DNA from: Aeromicrobium sp. A1-2
Lineage (GTDB): Bacteria; Actinomycetota; Actinomycetes; Propionibacteriales; Nocardioidaceae
DNA: 64,000 nucleotides
Direction of reading: 5' to 3'
Assembly: GCF_003443875.1 (NCBI RefSeq)
Contig: NZ_CP027482.1
Location: forward strand, 2,418,001-2,482,000
How positions within the stretch are numbered: position 1 is the stretch's first letter; every line of letters begins with the position of its first letter. A program made the translations under genes and the position numbers. The notes beneath the pieces are model-generated. The model saw only the letters and a program-made list of their open reading frames with translations, was not told where the DNA came from and made no database searches. Shown here one piece after another: positions 1 through 8,747 of the stretch.

Positions 1-984
1 GTGGCCCTGGTCGTCACCTCGTACGCGCTCAAGCTCCCGCACACACGTCGCGAGCACACGATCGACTGGCTCGGTGCCGGCGTCCTGGTGTCGGGCGTCT
101 CCTCGCTGCTGCTGTACGTCTCGTGGGCCGGGCCCGACCACGGCTGGGGCTCCAGCCTGGGGCTTGCGCTCCTGGGTGGCGCCATCGCGCTGACGGCGGC
201 GTTCATCGCGATCGAGCTGCGCGCCAAGGAGCCGATCATTCCGATGGAGCTGTTCCGTGGGTCGATCTTCCGCACCACCAACGCGCTGTCGGTCGTGATG
301 GGCATCTCGATGTTCGGTGCGATCATCTTCGTCCCGCTCTACCTGCAGGTCGTGATGGGCATGTCGCCCACCCGGTCGGGCCTCGGCATGCTGCCGATGG
401 TCGCGGGCCTCTTCTCGACCTCGATCCCGTCAGGCCACTGGGTCACCCGGACCGGTCGTTACCGACCCCTGCCGATTGCCAGCACCCTCGTGGTGTTCGT
501 GGCCCTGCTGATCCTGTCCACACTCGGGGCGGACAGCGCGTACTGGCAGGTCGGGGTCGGGATGTTCGCCCTCGGCGCTGGCCTGGGGCTGACGATGCAG
601 CTCCTGACCGTGATCGTGCAGAACTCGGTCAACATGCGCCATCTCGGCATCGCGACGAGCACCATCACGTTCTTCCGCACGCTCGGCGGCGCGTTCGGCG
701 CAGCGCTCTTCGGGGCCGTGCTCAACACGCGTCTGAGTCATCACCTGGCGACAGTCGGCTCACCCACCGGCGGGCCGATCAACACCAACGACTCCTCGGC
801 CATCCGGGGGCTGCCCGAGCCCCTGCAGTCCAAGGTCATCGAAGCGTTCGCGAACTCATTGCACGACGTCTTCCTGGCCGCTCTGCCGATCGTCGCGATC
901 GCATTCGTGATCTCGCTGTTCATCAAGGAGATCCCCTTGCGCACACGGGACACGCCCGTGCCGGCCGAGGCAGCCGAGCTCTAG
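1..984 (+). CDS. MFS drug/multidrug transporter, C-terminal part (DHA2/EmrB-QacA type)
   Basis: Partial gene: the frame is open at the left edge, so the true start lies outside the window and the GTG at position 1 need not be a start. The visible 327 residues hold about eight hydrophobic helices, a basic loop (TRTGRYRPLP) and a QNSVNMRHLGIATSTITFFR-type segment usual in the second half of 14-helix DHA2 proton antiporters. The role would be export of drugs or metabolites across the cytoplasmic membrane; the substrate cannot be told. It converges on the YjbR-like gene with only 8 bp between the stop codons. Confidence 0.85.
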   Translation: MALVVTSYALKLPHTRREHTIDWLGAGVLVSGVSSLLLYVSWAGPDHGWGSSLGLALLGGAIALTAAFIAIELRAKEPIIPMELFRGSIFRTTNALSVVMGISMFGAIIFVPLYLQVVMGMSPTRSGLGMLPMVAGLFSTSIPSGHWVTRTGRYRPLPIASTLVVFVALLILSTLGADSAYWQVGVGMFALGAGLGLTMQLLTVIVQNSVNMRHLGIATSTITFFRTLGGAFGAALFGAVLNTRLSHHLATVGSPTGGPINTNDSSAIRGLPEPLQSKVIEAFANSLHDVFLAALPIVAIAFVISLFIKEIPLRTRDTPVPAEAAEL

Positions 985-992
985 ACCGAACT

Positions 993-1322
993 CTAGGGGC
1001 GGTCGCGAGCCGGCAGCCCGTCGACGACGAGGTCGTACGAGTCCTCGATCAGCTCTGCGAGCAGGCCCGGCGGCAGCGATCGGTCGACCTGCGCGGTGAT
1101 CCAGTGCTTCTTGTTCATGTGATAGCCGCGGACGATCTCGTCGTACGTCTGGACCAGACCGGTCACGTCCGGCGGCTCGGCCTTGAGCGTGACGTGGGCC
1201 GGCGAGTCCGCAGCACTGATCGCGAAAACCTTGCCGCCGACCTTGAACACCGCGGTGTCCTCGCCGAACGGGAAGCTCAACGAGGCTCCCGGCAGGGCGA
1301 GGCACTGCGCATGCACGTCCAT
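993..1322 (-). CDS. MmcQ/YjbR family DNA-binding-like protein
   Basis: A 109-residue protein starting MDVHAQCLALPGA and carrying SFPFGEDTAVFKVGGKVFA and a GYHMNKKHWITAQVD segment, the conserved features of the MmcQ/YjbR fold (CyaY-like, 105-120 residues). The biochemical function of the family is unknown; a DNA-binding role has been proposed. The ATG at 1322 shares one base with the stop of the upstream permease gene (TGATG), so the two are probably translationally coupled. A longer frame continues upstream, but it only reads antisense to the permease and lacks family similarity. Confidence 0.85.
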   Translation of the reverse strand: MDVHAQCLALPGASLSFPFGEDTAVFKVGGKVFAISAADSPAHVTLKAEPPDVTGLVQTYDEIVRGYHMNKKHWITAQVDRSLPPGLLAELIEDSYDLVVDGLPARDRP

Positions 1323-2437
1323 CACGCCGGTTCTGGCTCGATCCCGACGTCCTCCTCGGGATCGTCCTCGTACTCCTGGGCAACCGACACCAGGTGGCGC
1401 ACGACACCGTTGAGGACGGCGGCGAAAGGCACCGCGATCAGCGCGCCGACGACTCCGGCCACCGTGACGCCGGCGGCGATCGCGAAGATGATCGCGAGCG
1501 GGTGGACCGCCACGAGCCGGCCCATCAGGAATGGCTGCAGGACGTGGGCCTCGACCTGCTGGACCACGATGACGACGATCAGCATGAACAGCGCCGTCCA
1601 CGGCCCCTGGGCGACCAGGGCGACCAGCACCGCGACCATGCCCGACAACAGGGCTCCGATGATCGGGACGAAGGCGCCGAGGAACACCAGCACGCCGATC
1701 GCCAAGGACAGCGGCACTCCCAGAACCCACGCACCCAGGGCAATGCCCATCGCATCGGTCGCCGCGACGATCACGGTGGCCCGGACGAACGCGGTCAGCG
1801 ACGCCCACGCGGTGTGACCCGAGGAGTTGACGTGCGCCCGAGCGCCACGGGGGAACAGCGCGACGATCCAGGCCCAGATCCGCCCGCCTTCGTAGAGGAA
1901 GAAGAACGCCGAGAACAGCGCGATGAAGAAGCCCGCCAGGACGTGCGTCAGCGTTGTGCCGACCTCGGTGATCCGGGTCAGCAGTGAGGTGTCACTGGAG
2001 GAGATCGACTCCTTGGCCGAGTCGATCCAGTCCTGGATCTGCGAGTCGCTCAGCTTGAGCGGTCCGGTCCGCGCCCAGTCCTGGACCTGGGTGATCCCGT
2101 CGACGACGTTCGCCCGCAGGTCGGTGACCTGGGTGGCGAGCTGCTGGCCGACCAGGGCGAGCGCGCCGAAGAAGGCCGTGAGCATCATCAGGACGACGAC
2201 GAAGGTCGCGGCGAGCCGCGGCAGCCCGCGCGACTGCAACCAGTTGACGGCGTCAATCGTGAGCGCAGCACCCAGCAGAGCGATGGCGATCGGGACCGTG
2301 ATCTCGGAGAAGAAGCGGAGCAGGAAGAGCCCCAGTGCCGCGGCCGCAGCGATGACCAGGATGCGCCAGGCCCACTGCGTCGCGATCTCAACGCCGATCG
2401 GCACTTGATATCGGCTGGTGGCGCGTTCGTCGGTCAC
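1322..2437 (-). CDS. AI-2E family transporter (PerM/TqsA-like permease)
   Basis: With the GTG start at 2437 the protein has 371 residues: two N-terminal helices, a pair at about 60-85, a soluble segment at about 90-165, then four or more helices including the conserved GxFxPxIGALLSG region and the VEAHVLQPFLMGR motif of the AI-2E exporter family (PF01594). Members export small molecules or sodium, and the substrate is uncertain here. The frame opens further to an ATG at 2515, but GTG 2437 is favoured because TAGGGT lies 7 nt upstream, as in a leaderless mRNA. The acidic C-terminus (YEDDPEEDVG) is normal. It is co-transcribed with the YjbR-like gene. Confidence 0.85.
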   Translation of the reverse strand: MTDERATSRYQVPIGVEIATQWAWRILVIAAAAALGLFLLRFFSEITVPIAIALLGAALTIDAVNWLQSRGLPRLAATFVVVLMMLTAFFGALALVGQQLATQVTDLRANVVDGITQVQDWARTGPLKLSDSQIQDWIDSAKESISSSDTSLLTRITEVGTTLTHVLAGFFIALFSAFFFLYEGGRIWAWIVALFPRGARAHVNSSGHTAWASLTAFVRATVIVAATDAMGIALGAWVLGVPLSLAIGVLVFLGAFVPIIGALLSGMVAVLVALVAQGPWTALFMLIVVIVVQQVEAHVLQPFLMGRLVAVHPLAIIFAIAAGVTVAGVVGALIAVPFAAVLNGVVRHLVSVAQEYEDDPEEDVGIEPEPA

Positions 2438-2444
2438 TCGCGCA

Positions 2445-2450
2445 ACCCTA
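2445..2450 (-). promoter_or_regulatory. -10 box TAGGGT of the AI-2E gene, leaderless arrangement
   Basis: TAGGGT fits the actinobacterial TANNNT consensus and ends 7 nt before the GTG at 2437, so transcription would begin at or next to the start codon. No Shine-Dalgarno sequence is visible between box and codon. Confidence 0.5.
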
Positions 2451-2574
2451 TCCGCAACCCATGCCGCACGAGGTACGGAACAATCGGGCCCCACCGCGTG
2501 TTGAAACGACGCCAATCGCGGTCGCCAAGCGCGCCGCGAACGGATCCGTAGACTTCATCTGAGAGGTGGAACCC

Positions 2575-3210
2575 ATGATTTTTGGTCGAAACAAGTCAGA
2601 GCTTCCTGCGGCTGACGCCGCACTGCCCGGCCGCGAAGGCCGCCGCTTCCAGGTTGGTGGCACTCACCAAACACTCGGCACGCCGGTCGAGACCCAGGCG
2701 CCGGATGGCTTCGGCGTCGCGGTCTTCGGTCTGGGCTGCTTCTGGGGCGAGGAGAAGACGTTCTGGGAGGTGCCGGGCGTGTGGTCGACCTCGGTCGGCT
2801 ACGCCGGCGGCGTGACTCCCAACCCGACGTACGACGAGGTGTGCAGTGGTCGAACGGGGCACGCCGAGGTCGTCCGGGTCATCTTCGACCCCGCCAAGGT
2901 CACGTACGCCGACCTGCTCAGGGTCTTCTGGGAGAACCACGATCCGACGCAGGGCATGCGCCAGGGCAATGACCGGGGCACGCAGTACCGCTCGATCATC
3001 CTGACCACGACGCCCGAGCAGCAGGCCGAGGCCACGGCGTCGCGCGAGGCGTACCAGCAGCGCATGACCTCTGCCGGGTACGGCGAGATCACGACGTCGA
3101 TCCTGGCGCTCGACAAGTACTACTACGCCGAGAGCGAGCACCAGCAGTACCTCGCCAAGAACCCCTACGGCTACTGCCCGCTGCACGCCACCGGCGTCTC
3201 CTACGCCTGA
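2575..3210 (+). CDS. msrA: Peptide-methionine (S)-S-oxide reductase MsrA
   Basis: A 211-residue cytosolic repair enzyme that reduces methionine-(S)-sulfoxide in oxidised proteins. The signature [10 protein letters not shown] gives the catalytic Cys55. [24 protein letters not shown] and RGTQYRS follow in family order, and a C-terminal Cys near residue 201 (GYCPLH) is placed to be a resolving cysteine. The N-terminal extension of about 45 residues matches the long MsrA type. ATG 2575 is chosen because GAGAGGTGG lies at the right distance; a GTG at 2566 falls inside that site. The mug-like gene follows after 15 nt, so a small DNA/protein repair operon is likely. Confidence 0.95.
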   Translation: MIFGRNKSELPAADAALPGREGRRFQVGGTHQTLGTPVETQAPDGFGVAVFGLGCFWGEEKTFWEVPGVWSTSVGYAGGVTPNPTYDEVCSGRTGHAEVVRVIFDPAKVTYADLLRVFWENHDPTQGMRQGNDRGTQYRSIILTTTPEQQAEATASREAYQQRMTSAGYGEITTSILALDKYYYAESEHQQYLAKNPYGYCPLHATGVSYA

Positions 3211-3225
3211 CAGGTTGCCGCTGAC

Positions 3226-3807
3226 ATGGGACTGACCCGTGCGGAGCTCGAGTCGTGTGCCGGCCGGACGATCCCCGACCTCGTTCCGGACGACGACCTG
3301 AGGCTGCTGTTCGTCGGGATCAACCCCGGCCTGGTCAGCGCGGCGACCGGCCTGCACTTCGCCAGGCCGGGCAACCGGTTCTATCCTGCCCTCCGCCTGG
3401 CCGGAATCCTGCCCGCGGCTTGCCTCACGCCTGAGGCTGCGGTGCCGGAGCTGCTTCGCCGGGGTGTCGGAATCACCAACATCGTCGCCCGCGCCTCGGC
3501 GCGCGCCGACGAGTTGGATGACGTCGAGCTGGTGCAGGGTCGCGAACGGCTCGAGGCGTTCGTTGCGGAGCACCGCCCACGGGTCGTCGCGCTGGCCGGC
3601 ATCACGTCGTACCGGGTCGCCTTCGCGGAGAAGAAGGCGAAGGCCGGACGTCAGGACCGCACGATCGACGGAGCCGAGGTGTGGGTCGTCCCCAACCCCA
3701 GCGGCCTGAACGCGCACGAGACGGTCGCGTCCCTGGCTGCTACGTACCGCGCAGCGGCAGAGGCCGCGGGGATCCCGGTGCCGGAGCCCGCGGCCCAGTC
3801 GGACTAG
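3226..3807 (+). CDS. mug: Mug/TDG-family mismatch-specific uracil/thymine-DNA glycosylase
   Basis: 193 residues. Motif 1 is GINPGLVSAATGLHFARPGN with the catalytic-type Asn33, and motif 2 is NPSGLNAHE at about 157. Both match Mug/thymine-DNA glycosylases, which cleave uracil, ethenocytosine or thymine from G mismatches to begin base-excision repair. Family length is about 170-200, so the gene looks intact. It follows msrA after 15 nt and its stop codon overlaps the stop of the convergent P450 gene. Confidence 0.9.
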   Translation: MGLTRAELESCAGRTIPDLVPDDDLRLLFVGINPGLVSAATGLHFARPGNRFYPALRLAGILPAACLTPEAAVPELLRRGVGITNIVARASARADELDDVELVQGRERLEAFVAEHRPRVVALAGITSYRVAFAEKKAKAGRQDRTIDGAEVWVVPNPSGLNAHETVASLAATYRAAAEAAGIPVPEPAAQSD

Positions 3808-5192
3808 CGCGGCGTCATCGTCAGCTCGAATCCCTTGGGCATCAACGTCAGCCGTTCGACGATCTCGAGCTCGTAGTCGGGGTCGCCGGCGATGTCGTAG
3901 CGGTGCAGCAGCCGTGCGAGGACCAGGATCGCCTCGTGCAGGGCGAACTGCCGCCCGATGCACGACCGCTCCCCCGTACCGAACGGCTTGTACGAGTGCG
4001 GCAGGCGTCCCCGCGAGCGCTCGGGCAGGAAGCGGTCGGGGTCGAACTGATCGGCGTCATCGCCCCAGACCGCAGGATCGCGATGCAGCATCGGGAGCAC
4101 CACGATGGCCCAGTCCTCGGGCCGCATCGTGTGGCCCGAGCTGAGCACCGTCGTCTCGCGTGGGCTCCGGGCGAACGCCGGGGCGGTCGGCCACAGTCGA
4201 AGCCCCTCGTCGAGCACGCGGCGCAGGTACCGGAACTTCGCGACCTGCTCGAACGTCGGCTCGGCATCCCGGTCGTCGCCCAGGATCTGGTCGACCTCGG
4301 CCTGCGCCGCGGCAAGGATCTTGGGATCTCGCGACAGGTAGTACAACGCGAACGACAGTGCGCCCGACGTGGTCTCGTGGCCCGCAACCAGAAAGGTCAG
4401 GATCTGGTGCCGGATGTTGATGTCGTCGAGCCGCGCCCCGGTCTCGGGGTGCGGCGTGTGCAGCATGATGCCCAGCAGATCGCTCTCGTCGATCTCGCCG
4501 GACCTCCGCTCGGCGATGATGTCGTCCAGGAGCGAGTCGATGTACGTCTGGTGGTGCGCATTGGCCTTGTTGATCCGCTTGGCCATCCGCGACGACCCGG
4601 GCATCGAGTTGAGCGCGCCCTTGCGCTGGCCTGCTTTGAGCGCCGCGATCATGGCCGGGATGAACGGGTGCGGCTCGCTGCGGCTGAACGATCCGAAGTC
4701 GGTGCTGAACGCCGTGCGGCTGATGGTCTCCATCGTCAGCTTCGTCATGTCGGCCGAGACGTCGACCGGGCCCGCCTTCAGGTCCCAGAGGTCGAACAGC
4801 TCCTGAGCCGCGGCGAGCATGACGGGGTGGTAGCCGCGCATTGCGTCCTTGGTGAAGGCCGGGCGGAGCAAGTCATGCGCCAGGCCCCAGTTGGTCTCGT
4901 CGTTGTACGCCGTGAAGAGACCCTCGCCAGCAAACTCCCGCAACGCGACAAGGGCTGGCGACAGCCCCTTGACGAACCGCGACTCGTCGGCCAGCTCGGC
5001 GGCCAGCTCAGCACCGACCACGAAGACGAATTTCTGGTCGAAGACCTTGAGCTCGAAGATCGGCCCCAGCCCGGCGCTGCGGCGCATCGTGTTCTGCAGC
5101 GGCGTCGGCCCCACGGAGCCCAGGGCACCCCCCACCAGCGGCTTGCGGCCTGCGGGGTGCGGGAAGTTCTGACCTGACCAGTCGTTCTGCAC
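3804..5192 (-). CDS. Cytochrome P450, CYP102 (P450-BM3)-like stand-alone heme domain
   Basis: 462 residues. Key elements are LTFLVAGHETTSGALSFALY (I-helix oxygen-activating motif), DEGLRLWPTAPAF (ExxR), and KPFGTGERSCIGRQFALHEA with the heme-ligand Cys at about 411. FAGEGLFTAYNDETNW aligns with the substrate-channel segment of P450-BM3, including its active-site Phe. The match to the BM3 heme domain runs end to end, so a fatty-acid-type substrate is likely. The fused FMN/FAD reductase of CYP102 is absent and no ferredoxin or reductase gene is nearby, so electrons must come from elsewhere. The start is GTG 5192, 5 nt after AAGGAG. It is transcribed divergently from a TetR gene. Confidence 0.93.
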   Translation of the reverse strand: MQNDWSGQNFPHPAGRKPLVGGALGSVGPTPLQNTMRRSAGLGPIFELKVFDQKFVFVVGAELAAELADESRFVKGLSPALVALREFAGEGLFTAYNDETNWGLAHDLLRPAFTKDAMRGYHPVMLAAAQELFDLWDLKAGPVDVSADMTKLTMETISRTAFSTDFGSFSRSEPHPFIPAMIAALKAGQRKGALNSMPGSSRMAKRINKANAHHQTYIDSLLDDIIAERRSGEIDESDLLGIMLHTPHPETGARLDDINIRHQILTFLVAGHETTSGALSFALYYLSRDPKILAAAQAEVDQILGDDRDAEPTFEQVAKFRYLRRVLDEGLRLWPTAPAFARSPRETTVLSSGHTMRPEDWAIVVLPMLHRDPAVWGDDADQFDPDRFLPERSRGRLPHSYKPFGTGERSCIGRQFALHEAILVLARLLHRYDIAGDPDYELEIVERLTLMPKGFELTMTPR

Positions 5193-5208
5193 GAAGGCTC
5201 CTTATTGC

Positions 5209-5221
5209 ACTGGAATTCAGT
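5209..5221. promoter_or_regulatory. Possible TetR operator (near-palindrome) in front of the P450 gene
   Basis: ACTGGAATTCAGT is palindromic apart from one extra G and lies between the P450 -10 box and its ribosome binding site. Binding here by the adjacent TetR would block P450 transcription. This is an inference from position and symmetry only. Confidence 0.35.
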
Positions 5222-5227
5222 AGGGCC

Positions 5228-5255
5228 ACTGTAGCCCGTGCTGAATCGATGTCAA
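5228..5255 (-). promoter_or_regulatory. Sigma-A type promoter of the P450 gene
   Basis: On the minus strand TTGACA (5255-5250) is followed after 16 nt by TACAGT (5233-5228), a near-consensus vegetative promoter about 35 nt upstream of the GTG start. Its -35 box lies next to the -10 box of the divergent tetR gene, so the two promoters compete for overlapping DNA. Confidence 0.6.
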
Positions 5256-5256
5256 G

Positions 5257-5262
5257 TAGTGT
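5257..5262 (+). promoter_or_regulatory. -10 box TAGTGT of the tetR gene, leaderless arrangement
   Basis: TAGTGT ends 7 nt before the ATG at 5270 with no Shine-Dalgarno sequence between. This favours ATG 5270 over the in-frame ATG at 5249. Confidence 0.45.
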
Positions 5263-5269
5263 GGCGAGC

Positions 5270-5893
5270 ATGGCCACCCGCACCCGCATGAGCCGTGAGG
5301 CCCGGCAGGACCAGCTGCTCGACCTGGGCGCCGAGCTGTTCGCCGACCGGTCCTATGAGGACGTCCACATCGAGGAGCTCTCCGAGGTTGCTGGCGTCTC
5401 CCGCGGCCTGCTCTACCACTACTTCCCGACCAAGCGGGCGTTCTTCGCCGCGATGGTCCGCCGTGAGTCCGGGCGCATGATCGAGACCACCGTGACCGAC
5501 CCTTCGCTGCCGGTCCTCGACCAGCTGAAGCAGGGCATCGAGACCTACCTCGACTATTGCGAGGACCACAAGCTCGGCGTCAAGGCGATCTTCCATGGCG
5601 CGGCATCGGCCGATCCGGAGATCCAGGAGATCATCGAGCAGGACCTGCGGGTCCACCACGACCGCATCATCGCGGTGGTCGAGCCGAACGGACGATCTAC
5701 CGAGCTGATGCGGATCGCCGTACGTAGCTGGCTGCAGTTCATGCGAAGTGCATGTCACCAGTGGCTCGACGCACAGGAGGCAACCCGCGACGAGATCCGC
5801 GATCTGTGCGCCCAGACGCTGGTGGGTGCGCTGATGGCCCTGCCGGAGGGCTCCCGCCCCTCCGGACTGGCCGGCCTGACCCCGAGCGACTAG
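5270..5893 (+). CDS. TetR/AcrR family transcriptional regulator
   Basis: 207 residues from ATG 5270. The N-terminal helix-turn-helix is textbook TetR: RQDQLLDLGAELFADRSYED, then VAGVSRGLLYHYFPTKRAFF. The C-terminal ligand domain (about 70-200) is of the sort found in small-molecule-sensing repressors. It is divergent from the P450 gene, with promoters overlapping in a 77-bp gap, so it probably represses that gene and itself. The stop codon overlaps the stop of the convergent SDR gene by 4 bp. Alternative upstream starts (ATG 5249, GTG 5261) would put the promoter box inside the coding region. Confidence 0.88.
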   Translation: MATRTRMSREARQDQLLDLGAELFADRSYEDVHIEELSEVAGVSRGLLYHYFPTKRAFFAAMVRRESGRMIETTVTDPSLPVLDQLKQGIETYLDYCEDHKLGVKAIFHGAASADPEIQEIIEQDLRVHHDRIIAVVEPNGRSTELMRIAVRSWLQFMRSACHQWLDAQEATRDEIRDLCAQTLVGALMALPEGSRPSGLAGLTPSD

Positions 5894-6708
5894 AGGCCGT
5901 TGCGCTTGCTGAACGACGCGGTCAGTCGCGCATAGCCCGGTCCACTGATCCGGACGATCTTGTCCAGCACCCATGCGTCGCTGCCGATCAGGACGCGCGC
6001 CTTGTTCTTCTCGACACCCTTGAGGATGACCTTGGCGGCCTTCTCCGGCGACGTGCGAGCCAGCTTGTCGAACGACGTGGCGAGCTGATCGTGATCGCGG
6101 CCCTCGACCTCGCCGCCGTTGCGGGCGATGTTGGTCTTGATGCCGCCGGGGTGGACACAGGTGACCCTGACCGGACGTCCGGTGATGATCATCTCCTGGC
6201 GCAGCGACTCGGTGAATCCGCGCACCGCGAACTTCGCCGCGTTGTACGCGCTCTGCGTCGGCACGGAGAACAGCCCGAAGATGCTCGAAATGTTGACGAT
6301 GTGACCGTCACCGGACTCGATGAGGTGCGGCAGGAAGGCCTTGGTCCCGCTGACGACGCCCCAGAAGTCAACGTCCATGACCCGGTCGAGATCCTTGAAG
6401 GACATCTCCTCAACATTGCCGACGAAGGCGATCCCGGCGTTGTTGAACACCATGTTGACGCCGCCAAAGTGCTCGGCGACGCCATCGGCGTACGCCAGCA
6501 CGAGCTCACGCTGGGCGACGTCGAGGTGATCGGCCTTGACCTCCGCGCCGGCGGCCCTGACCAGGGCCTCCGTCTCGGCCAGGCCGTGCAGGTCGACATC
6601 GCAGATCGCGAGCTTCGCACCCCTGCGGGCCAGCTCGACGGACAACGCGCGGCCGATGCCGGAGGCGGCGCCGGTGACGACGGCGACCTTGTCGGTGAAG
6701 TGGGTCAT
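5890..6708 (-). CDS. Short-chain dehydrogenase/reductase (SDR)
   Basis: 272 residues from ATG 6708, preceded by a GAGG site. The Rossmann motif TGAASGIGR is at 12-20, NNAG at 89-92, catalytic Ser142 in NISSIFG, and YNAAK gives Tyr155 and Lys159: a complete classical SDR. CDVD after strand 2 suggests NAD(H) rather than NADP(H). It would oxidise or reduce an alcohol/ketone in the cytosol; the substrate is unknown, though hydrophobic substrates are common in this group. An inverted repeat upstream suggests regulator control. Confidence 0.9.
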   Translation of the reverse strand: MTHFTDKVAVVTGAASGIGRALSVELARRGAKLAICDVDLHGLAETEALVRAAGAEVKADHLDVAQRELVLAYADGVAEHFGGVNMVFNNAGIAFVGNVEEMSFKDLDRVMDVDFWGVVSGTKAFLPHLIESGDGHIVNISSIFGLFSVPTQSAYNAAKFAVRGFTESLRQEMIITGRPVRVTCVHPGGIKTNIARNGGEVEGRDHDQLATSFDKLARTSPEKAAKVILKGVEKNKARVLIGSDAWVLDKIVRISGPGYARLTASFSKRNGL

Positions 6709-6726
6709 GGGAGGGTCCTCTCGCAA

Positions 6727-6749
6727 TTCAGATACCCAGAGTATCCGAA
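6727..6749. promoter_or_regulatory. Inverted-repeat operator upstream of the SDR gene
   Basis: Two half-sites TTCnGATAC and GTATCnGAA are separated by 5 nt, a 23-bp dyad located 18 nt upstream of the SDR start and overlapping its likely -10 region. The geometry is typical for TetR-family dimers. The regulator is not identified; the tetR gene downstream at 5270 is one candidate. Confidence 0.45.
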
Positions 6750-6772
6750 CGCGAGGCTAGCAGATCATCCGA

Positions 6773-8668
6773 CTATCCAGCAGTGGGTTGATCGATCGTT
6801 TCTGCCTGACCCTGGTCGAACTGGGTGTGGTGCAACTCTTCGTAGCGGCCGCCCAGCGCCAGCAGCTCGCTGTGGGTGCCCTGCTCCACGATCCGACCGT
6901 CCTCGACCACCAGGACGCGGTCTGCGGCCCGGACGGTCGACAAGCGGTGCGCAATGACGACCGAGGTGCGCCCCTCAAGCGCGACCGCGAGGGCCTCCTG
7001 CACTGCCGACTCCGAGGTGGAGTCCAGGTGCGCCGTCGCCTCGTCGAGGATGACGACCCGGGGTTGAGCCAGCAGCAGCCGGGCGATCGTGAGTCGTTGG
7101 CGCTCACCGCCGGACAACCGGTAGCCCCGCTCACCGACCACGGTGTCGAGACCATCGGACAGGCCACTGACCAGGTCATCGAGCCGGGCGTCCCGCAGCG
7201 CCTTCCACAGCTCGGTGTCGCTGGCCTCGGGTCGCGCCAGCAGCAGGTTCTCCCGGATCGATTCGTGGAACAGATGGCCGTCCTGCGTCGCCATGCCCAG
7301 GGTGCCGCGCAAGGATGCCATCGAGACGTCACGGACGTCGACGCCGCCGAGCTTGACGCTGCCGGAGTCGACGTCGTACAGGCGCGGGATCAGGCTCGCG
7401 ATCGTGGACTTGCCGGCACCCGAGGTGCCGACCAGCGCGACCATCTGGCCCGGCTCGACCCGGAACGATATGTCGTGCAGAACGTCGACACCGCCGCGGT
7501 TGTCGAGCATCGCGACCTCCTCGAGCGAGGCCAGCGAGACCTTGTCGGCCGAAGGGTACGCAAACGTGACGTGGGAGAAGTCGACCGAGACCGGGCCGTC
7601 CGGCACCTCGACCGCGCCGTCCTTCTCGCGGATCAACGGCTGCAGGTCGAGGACCTCGAAGACCCGCTCGAAGCTGACCACGGCACTCATGATCTCGACG
7701 CGCGCGCTGGCCAGCGCCGTCAGCGGCGCGTAGAGCCGAGTCAGCAGCAAGGCCAGTGAGACGACCGCCCCCGGGTCGAGCGAGCCCTTGAGCGCGTAGA
7801 AGCCGCCCAAGCCGTAGACCACGGCGAGCGCAAGGGCCGACACCGTGGTCAGGGCGGTGACGAACACCGACTGCAGCATCGCGGACCGGATGCCGATGTC
7901 GCGTACCCGACGAGCTCGCGCAGCGAACTCGACCGACTCCGCGTCGGGCCGGCCGTAGAGCTTGACCAGCGTCGCGCCCGGCGCGGAGAAGCGCTCGGTC
8001 ATGCGCGTGCTCATGACCGCATTGTGGTTGGCCGCCTCGCGTGACAGGGCCGCGAGGCGACTGCCCATCCGCCTCGCCGGTACGACAAACACCGGCAGCA
8101 AGACCAGCGCCACGGCCGTGATCTGCCACGAGATGCTGAGCATCACGATGAGGGTCAGCGTCAGCATCACGACGTTGCTGACGACACCCGACAGTGTGCC
8201 GCTGAACGCGCGCTGTGCGCCGAGGACGTCATTGTTGAGCCGGCTGACCAGCGCTCCGGTGCGGGTGCGGGTGAAGAAGGCGATCGGCATCCGCTGGACG
8301 TGGTCGAAGACAGTCGTGCGGAGGTCGAGGATCAGCCCCTCACCGATCGTCGCGGACAACCAGCGGGTCCAGATGCCGAGCGCCGCGTCCGCGAGCGCGA
8401 TCAGGGCAATCAGGCCCGCGATGCCGAACACTGTGCTCCGGGAGTCGCCGTCGACGATCGCATTGACGACACGGCCGGCGAGCACAGGTGTGGCCACAGC
8501 GAGCGAGGCCGAGACCACGCTCAGGATCAAGAACTGGATCAGCTGCCGCTTGTGGGGCGCAGCGAACGAACCGATGCGGAGCAGCGTCTCCTTGGTGAGC
8601 TTTTGCGGTCCGGTCTCGGTGGTCATGACGCGATGGAGCGATGTCCACGCTGTGACGTCCATGCTCAT
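6773..8668 (-). CDS. ABC exporter, fused transmembrane and ATPase domains
   Basis: 631 residues. The N-terminal six-helix exporter domain lies at about 45-340 and the ATPase at about 365-610. Visible motifs: Walker A GTSGAGKST (414-422), Q-loop MATQDGHLF, signature LSGGERQR (about 518), Walker B VVILDEATAHLD and H-loop IAHRLS. It works as a homodimer or with a partner, exporting lipids, peptides or drugs. No partner gene is adjacent, so a homodimer is likely. The start at 8668 follows AGGAGG. It lies 79 nt downstream of the pirin gene on the same strand. Confidence 0.92.
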   Translation of the reverse strand: MSMDVTAWTSLHRVMTTETGPQKLTKETLLRIGSFAAPHKRQLIQFLILSVVSASLAVATPVLAGRVVNAIVDGDSRSTVFGIAGLIALIALADAALGIWTRWLSATIGEGLILDLRTTVFDHVQRMPIAFFTRTRTGALVSRLNNDVLGAQRAFSGTLSGVVSNVVMLTLTLIVMLSISWQITAVALVLLPVFVVPARRMGSRLAALSREAANHNAVMSTRMTERFSAPGATLVKLYGRPDAESVEFAARARRVRDIGIRSAMLQSVFVTALTTVSALALAVVYGLGGFYALKGSLDPGAVVSLALLLTRLYAPLTALASARVEIMSAVVSFERVFEVLDLQPLIREKDGAVEVPDGPVSVDFSHVTFAYPSADKVSLASLEEVAMLDNRGGVDVLHDISFRVEPGQMVALVGTSGAGKSTIASLIPRLYDVDSGSVKLGGVDVRDVSMASLRGTLGMATQDGHLFHESIRENLLLARPEASDTELWKALRDARLDDLVSGLSDGLDTVVGERGYRLSGGERQRLTIARLLLAQPRVVILDEATAHLDSTSESAVQEALAVALEGRTSVVIAHRLSTVRAADRVLVVEDGRIVEQGTHSELLALGGRYEELHHTQFDQGQAETIDQPTAG

Positions 8669-8747
8669 GGCGTCCTCCTGGATCGACTAGGCCTGCCAAG
8701 TGTCCACCCGGGGCACGACAAACCTAGAACCTCAAGCAGGGTCGAGG

